Shown piece by piece: positions 37,441-49,993 of a stretch of 64,000 bases of DNA. The translations under genes were made by a program, and so were the position numbers. Position 1 is the first letter of the stretch. Each line of letters starts with the position of its first letter. Below the pieces are notes generated by a model. The model had not been told where the DNA came from and made no database searches. It saw only the letters and a list, made by a program, of their open reading frames with translations. Source of the DNA: Phocoena phocoena (lineage: Eukaryota; Chordata; Mammalia; Artiodactyla; Phocoenidae); NCBI RefSeq assembly GCF_963924675.1, contig NC_089220.1, positions 118,560,697 to 118,624,696 on the forward strand, given 5' to 3'.

Positions 37441-39640
37441 ATATTATAGTAAATAGATAAACAGATAAAGTTCTAACCCCTCAAAGACAAAGAGAATGGG
37501 AAGGAAAGTAAAGCAAGTATGTTTTAATCTGGAAAGCAGATGATTGAAAAACAGTTGCCTAAAAGCTAAAACCTCAATTAGCAGGAGGTCTTCCTACCGG
37601 AAGAAAACCTGTGCCACATAACCCCAGAAGCCTCAAAAATTAGAGTTCCCAAGTATCTCAGAAAATGAGGGTACAAGTAGGGCTGGAAAGAGGAGGATTG
37701 GTTGAAAGTCTAAATAAGAGGCAGTTCAGATGCCCTAGATCCCATCTGCTACATGTACAGCCAAGTGAATGCCCCTCCCCAAACACTGGCAGAAGACAAG
37801 ATGTTGAACCAAAGTTACTCAGGACATGGGGGCACCAGGTACAGCCATACAGAAATCATACAAAAACAAAATGGTTAAGTGAAAATCTGTTCCTTAAACA
37901 CTGAGACACTCAGCCCCTTCTTCTATGAACCTCTGAGAAAATGAGCAGGCCATGTCATATACTCTAGGCTTAGAGGGCATAGGATTCCATTCTTGTGACA
38001 CTAACTGTCCCAGAAGAATAGACCTATAAATATTGACAGTTGGGATTCCCCAGCAGGGTCTCTGCTTAGTCATCCAAATTGGGGCCCCTCATGCTGACTT
38101 TGTATCTAGCTTGTGATTAGATCTAGATTGTGAAACACTGAAATCCATCTATGCATTAATCTTAAGTATGAACAGAAATCTCCAGATTACCACATATTTA
38201 AGGAAAGCCTACAACCTGAAATACAAAGAAAGAACTCAGAGGAAACAAAGACCATGCAGGAAACAAAAGAATATCTTTAAAAATTAGAATTTCACAGAGG
38301 TGAGAAAATATTGCAGCCATGAAGCAAAAACAAAGTACTGTAAAAACAAAACAGGGAGCCCAAAAGAACTCCTGAAAATTAAAAATACAATTGATGAAAT
38401 GAAAAATTCAGCAGAAGGACTGGAAAATAAAGTTAAGGAAATTGCCTAAGAAGTAGGACAAAGTAAAAAGATATGAAAAGCAGAAGAAAAAAATACAAGA
38501 AAATTCAAGACCCAGTTCAGGACCAAAATCCAACAGAGAAGATAAATGAGAGGAAATTAGCAAAGAAGTAATACAAGAGATATCTTCAGAAGTGAAACAC
38601 ATGACTTTCAGATTGAAAAGACCACTGAGTTTTTGAACAAAAAATGAAGGAAGACCTATACCACGACAGAAGAAATCAGGGGTAAGAAGTGCCTAAAAGT
38701 TTCCAGAGTGGACAAAATAGGACATGTACAAAAACGTTAGGAATTAATTGGACTTATGAAGAACAGTACTTAAAGTAGGAAACAATGGGGCAGTCCTTAA
38801 AAACTCTGAAAGAGGGACTGCCCTGGTGGCGCAGTGGTTAAGGATCTGCCTGCCAATGCAGCGTTTGAGCCCTGGTCCGGGAAGATCCCACATGCCACAG
38901 AGCAACTAAGCCTGTGTGCCACAACTACTGAGCCTGCACTCCCACGAGCCACAACTACTGATCCTGCACACCTAGAGCCCATGCTCCACAGCAAGAGAAG
39001 CCACCGCAGTGAGAAGCCCACGCACCACAACGAAGAGTAGCCCCCACTCGCCGCAACTAGAGAAAGCCCACGCACAGCAATGAAGACCCAACGCAACCAA
39101 AAATAAATGAATAAATAAATAAATTTATTTAAAACAAAAAACTCTGAAAGAAAATTAGTTCCAACCAATATTAGTTCCAACCAAGAATTCTATATCCATC
39201 CAAACTATCAGTCAAGTATAAGGATGAAATAAATATACTTTCAGACATACAAGGTCTCAAAATTTTTCTTCCCATGCACCCTTTCTTTGGAAGTTGTTTG
39301 GAATCCAAGAAATAAAGGAATCTAACTCGGGGTTGGGGGGTGGAGGTGGAAGGAATTCTTAGGATGAAGATGAAGGGCATCTCAAAATGAGAGCTGTGTA
39401 GCATGCCTAGAGAGCAACCAGTCCAGATTACAGCAGGAGGATGGCGGTTTCAGGACAATTGTCTCCATTGGAGGGAGAAAAAGAATCAACAATCCCTGAT
39501 GTGTTTGAACTTGAGAGGAAATTCCATTTTAACCAGAAAGATTGACAATGAACTAGTGATACATACATAAGAAATTCAACATCTGAGTGAAACCAAAAAT
39601 TTGTACAAGAAAGTAAATGTAATCATTTACTAAATAGCTT
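37441..39640 (+). mobile_element. HAL1-type half-LINE
   Basis: The leader-like sequence at 37560-37860 ('gcaggaggtcttcctaccgg') is followed by ORF1-like coding DNA at 38330-38640, seen as 'NSAEGLENKVKEI'-type translation. A non-coding 3' section runs to about 39640, and there is no ORF2. That arrangement (ORF1 without ORF2) is the hallmark of HAL1. The reading frame is broken. A cetacean SINE interrupts it at 38813-39136. Confidence 0.6.
38813..39136 (+). mobile_element. Long CHR-1-like SINE
   Basis: Starts 'agggactgccctggtggcgc' and contains several repeats of the 'agccacaactactgagcctg' unit. It ends in an ATAA-rich tail. The 14-bp duplication 'aaaaactctgaaag' is at 38799-38812 and 39137-39150. 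Confidence 0.93.
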
Positions 39641-39689
39641 GACTGTGAATAATATTTGTATAGTCATACTGGAAGAAACAATATTTTGC

Positions 39690-40268
39690 TGTCGGTAGTG
39701 CTGTGGACCAGATGTTCTGATTCTCCCACTCTTACCAAGTACATAGTAGAATGACATTTCTTGTCTTCCTTGTGGTTGAATTGGACTATGTGATTCGTTT
39801 TGGCCAATAAGTTGTTAGCAAAAATGATGTGTCATTTCCAGGCAGCTCATTTAATGTTGACACAAGACCCTCCAGAGATATTTTTTGCTCTCTGCCACTG
39901 TGACCTACAGTCCTTTGTACTGTTCAATACACTAGCCACTATTTAAATTAAAATTAACTAAAATTAAAAATTCAGTCCCATGTCACACTAACTACATTCG
40001 AAGTACTCGTTATCCACATGTGACAAGTGCAGATGTAGAACAGTATAGATTGAAACATTTCAATCATTTTAGAAAGTTCTGTTGGGCATTGTTGCTCTAA
40101 ATGATGGTTGCTTTGTCACCTAGACTCTGAAGTAAGGACAACAGGAGCCCCAGCCAGTCTCAGATGAACATGTCATTTGAATGAAAAATAAAGCTTTATT
40201 GTTTGAAACCACTGAAATTTTTGAGGAATTTTTCACTGCAGCATAACCTAGCTTATCCTGACTTATAC
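39690..40268 (+). mobile_element. MLT1-type MaLR solo LTR, split by MER5A
   Basis: LTR text 'tgattcgttttggccaataa' and 'aaaaatgatgtgtcatttcc' precedes the insert. The typical MLT1 end follows it ('gtttgaaaccactgaaattt', 'gcataacctagcttatcctg'). This is an ancient endogenous retrovirus-like LTR without internal genes. Confidence 0.65.
39914..40097. mobile_element. MER5A hAT element
   Basis: About 184 bp, near the usual 189 bp. The core 'aattaactaaaattaaaaat', flanked by 'ctgttcaatacactagccac' and 'tagaaagttctgttgggca', is typical of MER5A. No convincing 8-bp duplication is left. Confidence 0.75.
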
Positions 40269-40679
40269 AGAAATCCTTGATTCAAACTCAGCTCCTAATA
40301 CCACCTTTTGTATTGGGATAGGCTAGATTATGCTAGTCACAGCTTGAAGAAGCTCTGTGACTGTTTTATAGAGTTTCAAAGGGAACTTCCATCAGCACAT
40401 ACTGCAGAAAGATTCTACTGTAATTACTTTGGCTTAGGAATTGCTCAGTGGTTAGAGATGGTCAACAGTCTTAAACAAGGCTATTCTCAGAAAAGTAACT
40501 TTCATGGAATGTCTAAATGAACAACTATAAACAATGGAGAGAATATTTGCTTGTGTTTGTGAAGATCTTCCTTTTGAATCCTAGTGATCATTTATTCCTC
40601 TATCTTTTGATAGAACTGGTGCAGGTAAAGAATGAGAATGAGGCAAAGACTAGTTGTTACTAAGTAAGTGCATTTGTGA
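40269..40679. other. Unassigned intronic sequence
   Basis: No recognised repeat. A 70-codon open frame at 40308-40520 has no recognisable domain. Confidence 0.45.
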
Positions 40680-40870
40680 AGTTATTAGTAATAATTTACC
40701 AAGTGATTTCCCATTCATCATCTTATTTGAACTTCATGGTAGTCCTAGCAGGTAGACAGATACAGAACCCAAAGCTTGGAAATGTGAAGTATTTACATAC
40801 AGTCATGTGACATGCTGGAGGAGGAACTGGAACTTAAATGCAGTGCTGTCTGATTCCAAGTCCAAACTTC
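40680..40870 (-). repeat. MIR SINE
   Basis: Reversed MIR text: 'tgatttcccattcatcatct', 'cctagcaggtagacagatac', 'gctgtctgattccaagtcc'. Confidence 0.6.
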
Positions 40871-41109
40871 CTTTCTCCCCACCTTTAGCTTCTTGTTTCT
40901 GCCCCTTTCTTGGTAGTGAGGCCTTCAGGAACCCTCTTCTCTGTGGGAAGAGTGAACCCTTATGTAGCCAGTATCACATGCCAAGGCACAGAGCTCCCAG
41001 CCTGATAATTATGTATCTAGCCACTGTACTTCTACAAGAGCTGTACTTCTCTGCAAGAGCTGATGTTCACACACAGTAGTATTTACTCCTGGTAATAGTA
41101 GGAATCACA

Positions 41110-41340
41110 GTAAGAGTAGCAGTTATAGTAGCAGATGACACTTCTGTAGGACTTACCTATGTGCCAAACATTGTTCTAAGAATTTACATATGTTGATTCA
41201 TTAGATACTAAGATTATCCTCATTTAACAGTTGAGGAAACTGAGACACAGAAAGGTTAAGGAACATGTCTAAGATCACATATAGCTGCAAGGCCAGAACC
41301 CAAGCCCAGGTTCTGACTCCTTGTCCAGCTTTTAACAGGC
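41110..41340 (-). repeat. MIR SINE, well preserved
   Basis: Reversed MIR, including 'gttgaggaaactgagacaca' and 'ggttctgactccttgtcc'. Confidence 0.85.
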
Positions 41341-41564
41341 ATATTACTTCCTGTAAACCATAAATAAACAGAGCTCAGTATGACCCTATGTATTAGGCAA
41401 AAAACTATTTTACCATTTTGTAATAAGAAATGCAAATTTTTTCCTAAGAGAGGAATTTAGATTAGATATTTTAAAAATTCACTTTAACAAGAAACAGTGC
41501 TGTCAGTTTACCAACTGGTTTGTTTTCTGAGTTTATACAAATTTGTAATATACTTTATTCAATT

Positions 41565-41800
41565 GAATAACTAATATTTATTGAGTGCTTATTATGCACC
41601 TAGGCACGAGCTAAGCATTTTATGTTATTAGCTCATTTAATCCTCACAAGAACCCTATGTTATAGGTAATGTCATTATCCATGTTTTATAAATGAGAAAA
41701 TTGAAGCTTGGAAGTAACAACCTACCCAAGGTCACCCAGCTAGCGGGCGCAAAGCTGAGATTTGAACTCGACAATCTGACCTTAGAACCAATACTCAAAC
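41565..41800 (-). repeat. MIR SINE close to the SCAPER exon
   Basis: Reversed MIR: 'tattgagtgcttattatgca', 'aatcctcacaagaaccctat', 'ggtcacccagctagcgggcg'. It ends about 120 bp before the exon acceptor. Confidence 0.85.
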
Positions 41801-41920
41801 ATTCAGATGGCACCTCTATAATTTCAAAATTATTTATGATTCCAGAAATTTTCCATATCATCTCTGTTCATTTTTGGTGGTTTTATTGAAACACAATTAC
41901 TGTATTTTTTTTCTATCTAG

Positions 41921-42153
41921 GTTTATGTTCCAGATGAAAATAATGCTATTTTGGGAAGAAATACAAATAAGCAAGTTTTCGAAGGCTTGACAACTGGACT
42001 TCTCAAAGTCAGTGCTGTGGTTTTTGGCTGCCTGATTGCCAATCGACCAGATGGAAACAGCCAGCCAATTACACCAAAAATATCAACACAGGAAATGAAA
42101 AGCAAACCCTCACAAGGTGATGCTTTTAACAGTCGAGTTCAGGACCTCATCAG
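41921..42153 (+). CDS. SCAPER: SCAPER internal exon (233 bp)
   Basis: SCAPER is an endoplasmic reticulum-associated protein that binds cyclin A/CDK2. It is also linked to ciliary function, and loss in humans is known to cause intellectual disability with retinal degeneration. This exon encodes 77 full codons beginning VYVPDENNAILGRN and ending at FNSRVQDLI, followed by two bases (AG) of a split serine codon. I recognise the text from the C-terminal third of vertebrate SCAPER. It contains no named catalytic motif and is predicted globular or helical rather than membrane-spanning. The acceptor is 'ttttttctatctag' ending at 41920, and the donor 'cag|gtaaat' begins at 42154. Start phase is 0 and end phase is 2. 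No frameshift or stop is present, so the copy looks functional. Both edges follow from splice sites and continuity with the next exon. Confidence 0.93.
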
Positions 42154-42494
42154 GTAAATTTCTAGATTTCTTAAAACTATCTTTTTTGTTAAAAAAAATA
42201 TATTAAAATAATTTAAGTCTCAGGGCCCAATGTGATGGCAATCTTTCTCACACCATCCACAAACTCCTAATACAAAATATACCACATTTTGTAGAGAGAA
42301 GGAAAATCCTATTAATGAAAAGCATTACAGTTACAGCTCATTTGTCTTTCTTGATATTTAGATATTTGATATTAGAATAGGTAGTGTCCAAGCTTTTTAT
42401 AACTTTTTTTGCTGTCAACTCCTTCCAACTCAAAGAATTTCTAAGAATTTCCCTATCTCAGGTCATCTCTGGTTATAAATTTGGTTCAGATTTA

Positions 42495-42735
42495 AAACAG
42501 TAATAATAGCTATCATTTGTGGAGCACCCATTATGTGTAAGGTACTGTAGTAGAGGCTTTACAGCCCTATAAGTGTAGGATTTCTAATACAGACTTTGTA
42601 GGTAAGGAAATTGCTCAGTGAGGTTAAGTGCTTTGCCCAAGGTTATGTACTGAATAACTTTAAAAGTTAAGTAGGAGAGTTGAGACTGGAACTCAGGTCT
42701 AGCTGTACTCCCAACAGCTGTATGTTTTCCACTAC
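42495..42735 (-). repeat. MIR SINE
   Basis: Reversed MIR: 'atagctatcatttgtggagc', 'ggttaagtgctttgcccaag', 'ggaactcaggtctagctgta'. Confidence 0.8.
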
Positions 42736-42739
42736 ACAA

Positions 42740-44435
42740 ATGTGGCAATTCCTAACACCTGTTCAAGGTCAACCCTGCTTCCTTCCAAGGTCACCTTCTC
42801 TCCTGGGAAATTTATTCCTACTTTGACATCTGAATTCTTTTTCCCTCATGAATCTGGAATCAGGTAGGACATTTAATTTCCCAACAGGGTTCCATCTGGT
42901 GTTAATCAATTACCTGTCCCACCTATCAGAAACTCCTCTGTGATCTGCACTGATCTCTGACTTCCAAAACCCATGCAATTTGTTACTCTCTGAAGCTTAT
43001 AGTAGGTTCATAGGAGAAAGAGAATGCCCTCTTCTGCATTTGCTTCTTTCACAGTTCATAAATTTTACACTGGTCTCTTGTAGTGCTTTCTTGAAAACAG
43101 TTGTTTCATTCAGTATCTTTCTTACCCTTGATTACTTTGTTAACTTGTCCCTTCCATCTGCCTGCCCTCTTTCCCCAGGCATATTTATTGCTAGAGAGTA
43201 CTAGGCCCTTTGGGTCCACAACCATTTATCATACAGCACTTTGACCCTCCCTGGCCTTTCTCTCAGTTGCTTGATCCCATTCAATTTCCCCGTGTCCTTC
43301 TGGTCATTGTAGAACCTTGCCCTCTTTGCTGATGAATGCCATTCAGCCCCAGCATTCTCCCTTGGGCTACTCTGTGATGCAGCAACTCTGCATTCTTGTC
43401 ATCCAGACAGCTTAGCCACATGCCTCAGCTGTGATGAGGCAGAAGGTCCAGCCAAGTGCTTCAATGCAATTCTGGTGGGCCTTCCGGGAGAAAGTACCTA
43501 CATTTTTACATATATTATTATAGTTACCAGATCCTTTGTAAAAAGAAGAGGGTTATTGGGGAAAAAAAATAACAGTGGTAATCTGCCAAACCAAATAACT
43601 CATGTAGCTTAAAAAGGGTGATTGACAATTATAGTACTTCAGTACAAAACCATGGCACTCTTTATCTAACTTGAACCACTTTTGTTGAATATTGTTTTCT
43701 TGTAGATAATGCATTGTAGGCTGGCTTGATGATCCCTATATGTAGAACCACAAACCTTATCTCAGATCTTCTTAATGAAGCAAACAGAACATGTTTAACT
43801 ACTTTCATGCTTTCTTTCTCACCTTCTCAAATATGAAGTGACAGGAAATCTCACACCACTCCCTGCTACAACCTGTGCATTTTTTGTCAGTTTATATCTC
43901 TAGCATTGTAAAGTTGTGAGGAAAGTGTTCCAACACAGTCTTTGGCACTATTCTCTGACCTGTACCCCTAAGGTAGAGCTGGAACAGGGCACATCACCCT
44001 GACATATGTCCCTGTTCTCTCCTTATCTGGCATAGAAGAGGCAAGAGGGTGTCTAACCAAGATGAGGTAATAGCAGTGTTTATTCTCATTATTTTACATA
44101 GCTTAGTGAAGTTTCTAGATCTAAGGGATCCTCAAATATTTATCACCGCAAAATATGATCACTTGTACTCACTTTGTGCCAGACACTTCACAAGGTCCTG
44201 GGATAAAAAAAAAAACAAATTTTATAAAATCCTTTAACAGAATATCCAAATAATATCTTTCGGCTATCAAACATCAAAATTCTTTTTTCTATAAGATGCA
44301 AATATTGTCTGTATCAAATGTTTAGCATAGTTCTAGGAAAGCAGTATTGTGTGTAGGGTAGAAGCAGATTGCAATTTGAAAAAACACTGGTTTGAAATTT
44401 GCTCAGGAAATGCATCAACCCTGAAGCTCTGCAAT
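42740..44435. other. Mostly unassigned intronic sequence
   Basis: No family confidently recognised. Pyrimidine-rich stretches at 42770-43400 look like very old repeat or unique DNA. A weak MIR-like phrase occurs near 44170. No coding signal is seen. Confidence 0.5.
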
Positions 44436-44587
44436 TCTGTTTTTTCCCAGCTTTACTGAGATATGGGTGACATATAACGTTGTGTAAGTTTAAGTTGTAC
44501 AACGTGATGATTTGATACACATATATATTGCAAAATGATTGCCACAGTAACGTTCATTAACACCTCCCATCAGCTTACATAATTACC

Positions 44588-44615
<28 letters not shown>
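44588..44615. repeat. (GT)n microsatellite
   Basis: About 14 uninterrupted GT units within the L1 3' UTR. Confidence 0.95.
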
Positions 44616-44618
<3 letters not shown>

Positions 44619-44969
44619 GAAACATTTAAGAGCCACTCTCTTAGCAACTTTCAAGTATGTAATACAGCATTGTTATTTTTAGTCACCATGTTGTACGTTA
44701 CATCCCCAGAACTTATTCATCTTATAAATGGAAGTTTGTACCCTTTGACCAACATCTCCCCCTTTCCCTGAACCTCCACCCCAGCCTCTGGCAACCACCA
44801 TTCTACTCTCTGTTTCTGTGAGTTCAGCTCTTTTAGTTTCCACATGTAAGTGAGAACATACAGGATTTATCCTTTACTGTCTGACTTATTTCACTTAGCA
44901 TAATGCCTTATATGGCCACCCATATTGTCACAAATTGCAGGATTTCCTTATTTTTTATGGCTGAATAAT

Positions 44970-44973
<4 letters not shown>

Positions 44974-45015
<42 letters not shown>
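44974..45015. repeat. (GT)n microsatellite
   Basis: About 21 GT units, at the spot where the L1 consensus has a short TATATGTGTGTA-type run. Confidence 0.95.
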
Positions 45016-45016
<1 letters not shown>

Positions 45017-46165
45017 TTACCACTTTTCTTTATCCATTCATCTGTTGATGGACACTTTGTTTCCATGTCTTGGCTATTCTGGATAATGCTGCAGTGAACA
45101 TGGGAATGCAAGTGTCTCTTCAAGATAATGATTCACTTCCTTCAGATATATACCCAGAAGTGGAATTGATAGATCATATGGTGGTTCTGTTTTTAATCTT
45201 TTGAAGAACCGCCATACTGTTTTTCACAGTGGCTTTACAAATATACTTTCCCCACCAACAGTGTACAAAGGTTCACTTTTCTCTCCACATCCTTGCCAAT
45301 GTTATCTCTTGGTTTGGGGGGCTTTTTAGTTTTGTGTTTTTGTTTTTGATAATAGCCATTCTAACAGATGTGAGGTGGTATCTCGTTGTGGTTTTAATTT
45401 GCATATCCCTGGTGATTAGTGATGTTGAACAGCTTTTCCTATACCTATTGGCCATTTGTATATGTTCTTTGGAAAACTATCTATTCAGGTCCTTTGCCCA
45501 TCTTTTAATTGGATTATTTGTGGTTTTACCATTGAATTGTAGGAATTCCTTATTTTTTCGAATATTAACCCCTTATCCAGTATATGGTTTGCAAATATTT
45601 TCTCCTGTTCTGCAGGTCGCCTTTTCATTTTTTTGATCGTTTCTTTTGATGTGCAGAAGTTTTTAAGTTCGAAGTAATCCCACTTGTTTATTTTGCTTCA
45701 GTTGCTTGTGCTTTTGGTGTCATATCCAAAAAAATATTGCCAAGACCAGTGTCAAGTTTTTTCCTCTATGCTTTCTTCTAGGAGTTTCATGGTTTCAGGT
45801 CTTACATTTAAATCTTTCATACATTTTGAGTTCTTTTTTTGGAATGGTGTAAGATAGGGGTCCAGTTTCATTCTTCTGCATGTAGTTATCTGATTTTCCC
45901 AGCACCGTTTATTGAAGAGAGTATCCTTTCCCCAGTGAGTATTCTTGGCTCCTTTGTCAAATATTCATAGACCAGATATGCATGGGTTTATTTCTGGGCT
46001 CTCAATTCTGTTCCATTGGTCTACATGTCTCTTTTTATGCCAGTACCATACTATTTAGATTGCTGTAGCTTTGTAATATAGATTGAAATCAGGAAATGTA
46101 ATACCTCCAGCTTTGTTGTTCTTTCACAGGATTCCTTTGGCTATTCATGGTCTTTTGCTGAAGCA

Positions 46166-46689
46166 CAATTCTTTTCATCACGTTCAATTAGAAATTTATA
46201 TCTGTCTCTCGAAACAGGGAAATCAAACTTTGCAACCTAGAGGCAAATAGATAGTCCAAGTCACTGATACCAGCCTTTTGGAATCAAAAATTAGTAAACA
46301 TAAGGCATCTATTCAAGGAGAAGTCATAAAACTGTACTTTAGCTAAGCACTTTCCTAGCTGCTAGGATGTACTACAGGCACCTCAGGCTCCAAAAGCTCA
46401 AAACTGGACACCTTATCTTTCCACCCAAAGGAGATACTTTTCCTGTCTTCTGTCCTTATCTGTTGCACCAGTATCCCATTCCGTTACTTAAGCCAGCATT
46501 CTGAGCATTGTCAAAAACTCTTCACAATCCTTTACCAAACCAATATCCAATTAAGTCTTTAGTACCTATTGATTCTACCTTGTAAATATCTCAGATTTAC
46601 CTTTGCTCCATTGCTACTTCTTTAAGAGTGCAGTCTCTCTTGTAATAGCAGATAGCTTGCCTCTGCCTCTCTCCCCATTCTCCTTTTTA
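46166..46689. other. Mostly unassigned; possible L2 fragment
   Basis: The phrase 'ccaatatccaattaagtctt' with 'gattctaccttgtaaatatc' near 46540-46590 resembles a forward L2 segment. The rest is unassigned. Confidence 0.35.
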
Positions 46690-47440
46690 AAATAACTTGT
46701 TTCCTAATTATAAAATTAATATGTGCTCAGTGAGAAAAACGATTTGAAAAACACAGAAAAGCACAATGGATTTTGTTGAATACACAAAAATTATCTTTAA
46801 TCCCACCACCCAAAGATAATCATTGGTTTTGTTTTGGTTTTGGTACATATATATGTGGTTATTTTATGAAAAACAAATTGTAATATTTATACACATTGTT
46901 TGGTCATACTTTTTTTAAGTGCTTTTTTCCAAATCAACAGAAACTTGCAAATGAATTTTTACTGGCTTTCCAAGTATTTAATTATGTAGCCATGATTTGC
47001 TTTAGGTAACCTATTATTACTTACATAGGTTTATTCCAGTATTTTACTCTTACAGATAATACTGTAAAGAACATCTTTCCCTACAATTGATTATTGTCTT
47101 CTATTAAACATTGAGAAGTATAATTTGGGGGTCAAAGAATATGCATTAAGGATTTTGATCCATATTGCCAAATTGTCCTACATAAAGATTACATATGAGT
47201 ACGTCCTTGTACCCTCAGCCTAGACACTGTTGGGTATCATCATTCTTTCAAGTCGTAGCCAAACTGAGAGGCGAAAATATTTCATCTTTTGTATTAGTAG
47301 TTATATTGAACATTTTTTAATGTTCACTGGCCATTTTAATTATTTTGTGAGTTGCCTGTTCATGTACTTTGCCCATTTTTCTATCGGAGGTATTGACTTT
47401 TTTAATTGTAAAAGCTCTTCATGTATTAAAATCATTAGGC
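46690..47440 (-). mobile_element. Old L1M 3' region, antisense
   Basis: Reads as reversed L1ME-like text: 'ataaaattaatatgtgctca', 'atcccaccacccaaagataa', 'gccaaattgtcctacataaa', 'tactttgcccatttttctat'. Confidence 0.5.
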
Positions 47441-47444
47441 ACAT

Positions 47445-47570
47445 GCATAGAGGGGCAACCATACGAAAGATAGCAAGAGGGCAGCCATCTGGAAGCCAAA
47501 AAGAGAGGCCTCAGAAGAATCCAACCCTGCTGGCACCTTGATCTTGGATTTTCTTGGCTTCCAGAACTTT
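47445..47570 (+). mobile_element. MaLR (MST-like) LTR fragment
   Basis: The text 'gagggcagccatctggaagc' and 'accctgctggcaccttgatc' matches the middle of MST/MLT-type LTRs. Short piece only. Confidence 0.45.
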
Positions 47571-48919
47571 GCTGAGATATGGATGGAATGTGCTAAAGAA
47601 CAGCCAACCGTCTTGTACTATGGAATGGACTCCAGTGCTGTAGATGATGCTCCTATTTGTCAGGATCAGTGTTGATTCCCTGTGATAATCCTCTGTTTAC
47701 AAGGTCTTAGTTCATTACTTTTGATCAGATTCTGTCATCAAACAGATGGCCTCACAAGAAAGCCAGATAGTAACTATCCATAGACAAGAAACCATTGTGA
47801 AAACTCAGAATGCAGGAGGTAGATGAGACTGAAGCATCTCCCCCTAGACCTCAGAGATCAAGAAGTACCACATTAGAAGGGTAAGAGGAGCAGCTACACT
47901 CTGACCACAACAGCCCTCCCACAGGCCAGCACAACACTGCATGAGCCCCCATACCCCCACAAGCCTGTGGTTTCTCCAGTGGGAAGAGGGAGCCCAAATG
48001 GACATCCAGCTCTCCCAGCATTGTGGGACGCTTCCACTTGGGTCTCACCTCACCGGGATTGCTGGGGGAATCTGCAGAGCTTGACCACTGGTGATCAAGT
48101 AGAAAGGTGTGGAGGGGCTGACAGCAGTCAGCACTCAGATCTTGGTGGACTGTATTGCTGCTTGCAGTGGTGCCCAAGAAGAGATCCCAGGCAGCAGCTC
48201 TGCCCATCTGTGGAACTGAGCCTGTAGCCCCATCTGGCCACGGAGCTCAGTTGGCAGTTCTGCTGATTAGGGTCCCCAGTCCCCAGACTGTACTGGCTGT
48301 AGAGCTTGTTTTACCACACAACCGGGGAAGGAAAGCAAATTATCATCCTTGCCCTCTAGCTCAGCATCGCCTTTATTCTGACCATCTAGGAAGGCCAACT
48401 GGGGAAGCCAGGCAGCCACAAAACCAAGCCAACAGAACTACCCAACTGTTGAGCTTAGCCTCTGACCCCACATAACCAGGAAGACTGAACAGTAACCCTG
48501 GGCAGTCTTAGAGCCCAGCTATTGTCCCACTCAACTACAGAGCATAGCCTGCATCCTCACCCCACAATGGAGCCCAAAGACTCTCCCAACCACAGAGACA
48601 GTTTCTTTACCCACCCAACTATGAGATATAAATGGAGGCCCCTCCCAACCAGAGAGGCCAGCCAGTGACCTTGCTCAACATCAGAGCACAGCAAGCAGCC
48701 AACCTGATCAAGAAGCCCAGCCTGTGGCACAGCCTTTCAGAATATTGAAGGAAAAAACTGTCAACCAAGAATGCTGTACCCAACAATGCTGTCCTTCAAG
48801 AATGAAGGAAAAATAAAGACTTTGCCAAACAAACAAAAGCTGAAGAAGTTCATCACCACTAGACCTGCTTTACAAGAAATACTAAAGGGCATTCTTCAAG
48901 TTTAAAGAAAAGGATGATA

Positions 48920-49142
48920 GGGACTTCCCTGGTGGTCCAGTGGTTAAGACTCTGTACTGCCAATGCAGGGGGCCCGGATTCAATCCCTGGTCAGGGAACT
49001 AGGTCCTGCATGCCACAACTAAAGATCCCGCATGCTGCAACTAAAGATCCCACATGCCGCAATGAAGATCCTGCTCGTGGCAATGAAGATCCCGCGTGCC
49101 TCAACTCAGACCCAGCGCAGCCAAATAAATAAATAATTTTTT
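48920..49142 (+). mobile_element. CHR-1-like SINE
   Basis: Begins 'gggacttccctggtggtcca' and has several 'aagatcccgcatgctgcaac'-type units. A perfect 19-bp duplication 'tttaaagaaaaggatgata' is at 48901-48919 and 49143-49161. Confidence 0.95.
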
Positions 49143-49186
49143 TTTAAAGAAAAGGATGATAAGTAATAACATAAAAACATATGGAT

Positions 49187-49539
49187 AGGCTTCCCTGGTG
49201 GCATAGTGGTTAAGAATCTGCCTGCCAGTGCAGGGGACACGGGTTCAAGCCCTGGTCCAGGGAGATCCCACATGCCATGGAGCAACTAAGCCTGTGAGCC
49301 ACAACTACTGAGCCTGTGCTCCAGAGCCCGTGAGCCACAACTACTGAGCCTGAGAGCCACAACTACTGAAGCCGGCGCACCTAGAGCCCGTGCTCCGCAA
49401 CAGGAGAAGCTACTGCAATGATAAGCCTGCTCGCCGCAACCAGAGAAAGCCCACGCGCAGCAACTAGAGAAAGCCCACATGCAGCAACGGAGACCCAATG
49501 CAGCCAAAAATAAAATAAATCAATTTTTAAAAAGACGAA
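49187..49539 (+). mobile_element. Long CHR-1-like SINE
   Basis: 353 bp, with repeated 'gagccacaactactgagcct' units and an A-rich end. The duplication 'aaaaacatatggat' is at 49173-49186 and 49540-49553. Confidence 0.95.
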
Positions 49540-49670
49540 AAAAACATATGGATGTGTAATACTCACTGGTAATGGTAAACATATAGTCAAAATTCGATCC
49601 TCTGGTATTGTAATGGTGGTGCATAATTCACTTACAAGTCTAGTTTGAAAGTTAAAAATCAAACATAATA

Positions 49671-49873
49671 GGGCTTCCCTGGTGGCGCAGTGGTTGGGAG
49701 TCTGCCTGCCGATGCAGGGGACACGGTTTCGTGACCTGGTCTGGGATGATCCCACATGCCACAGAGCGGCTGAGCCTGTGAGCCATGGCCACTGAGCCTG
49801 CGTGTCCGGAGCCTGTGCTCCGCAACGGGAGAGGCCACAACAGTGAGAGGCCTGCGTACCGCAAAAAAAAAAA
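49671..49873 (+). mobile_element. CHR-2-like cetacean SINE
   Basis: Full CHR-2-like body plus A-run. A perfect 17-bp duplication 'aaaaatcaaacataata' is at 49654-49670 and 49874-49890. Confidence 0.95.
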
Positions 49874-49993
49874 AAAAATCAAACATAATAGATATAAACA
49901 TAACCACAGTAATTTGTTATTGAATGAACACTATAAAAATACATAAATTATAACACGAATAACCTAAAATATGAGGAGGGAGAAATAAAAGTA

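Larger units (their letters stand above)
1..41920 (+). other. SCAPER: SCAPER intron, 3' part (upstream exon lies outside the window)
   Basis: The whole stretch before the first recognised exon reads as intron. It is AT-rich, densely filled with transposon remnants, and has no open frame that resembles a host protein. It ends in a pyrimidine-rich tract and acceptor AG at 41919-41920. The following exon starts at a codon boundary, so the missing upstream exon should end in phase 0. That the whole 41.9 kb is a single intron is inferred from not seeing another SCAPER exon. A short, poorly conserved exon could have been missed. Confidence 0.7.
44440..46165 (-). mobile_element. 5'-truncated L1MA-type element, antisense
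   Basis: The reversed 3' UTR starts at 44440 ('cagctttactgagatatggg') and is followed by the ORF2 C-terminal region. Landmarks are 'ttccatgtcttggctattct' near 45060 and 'gtgttttaatttgcatatcc' type text near 45390. The element stops at about 46165 inside ORF2. Two GT microsatellites lie inside it. Confidence 0.8.

Noticed and set aside
47967..48475. Protein-like open frames of 86 to 106 codons in a GC-rich region
   Set aside because: The region is the degenerate leader of an old L1, and the frames overlap each other in different phases.
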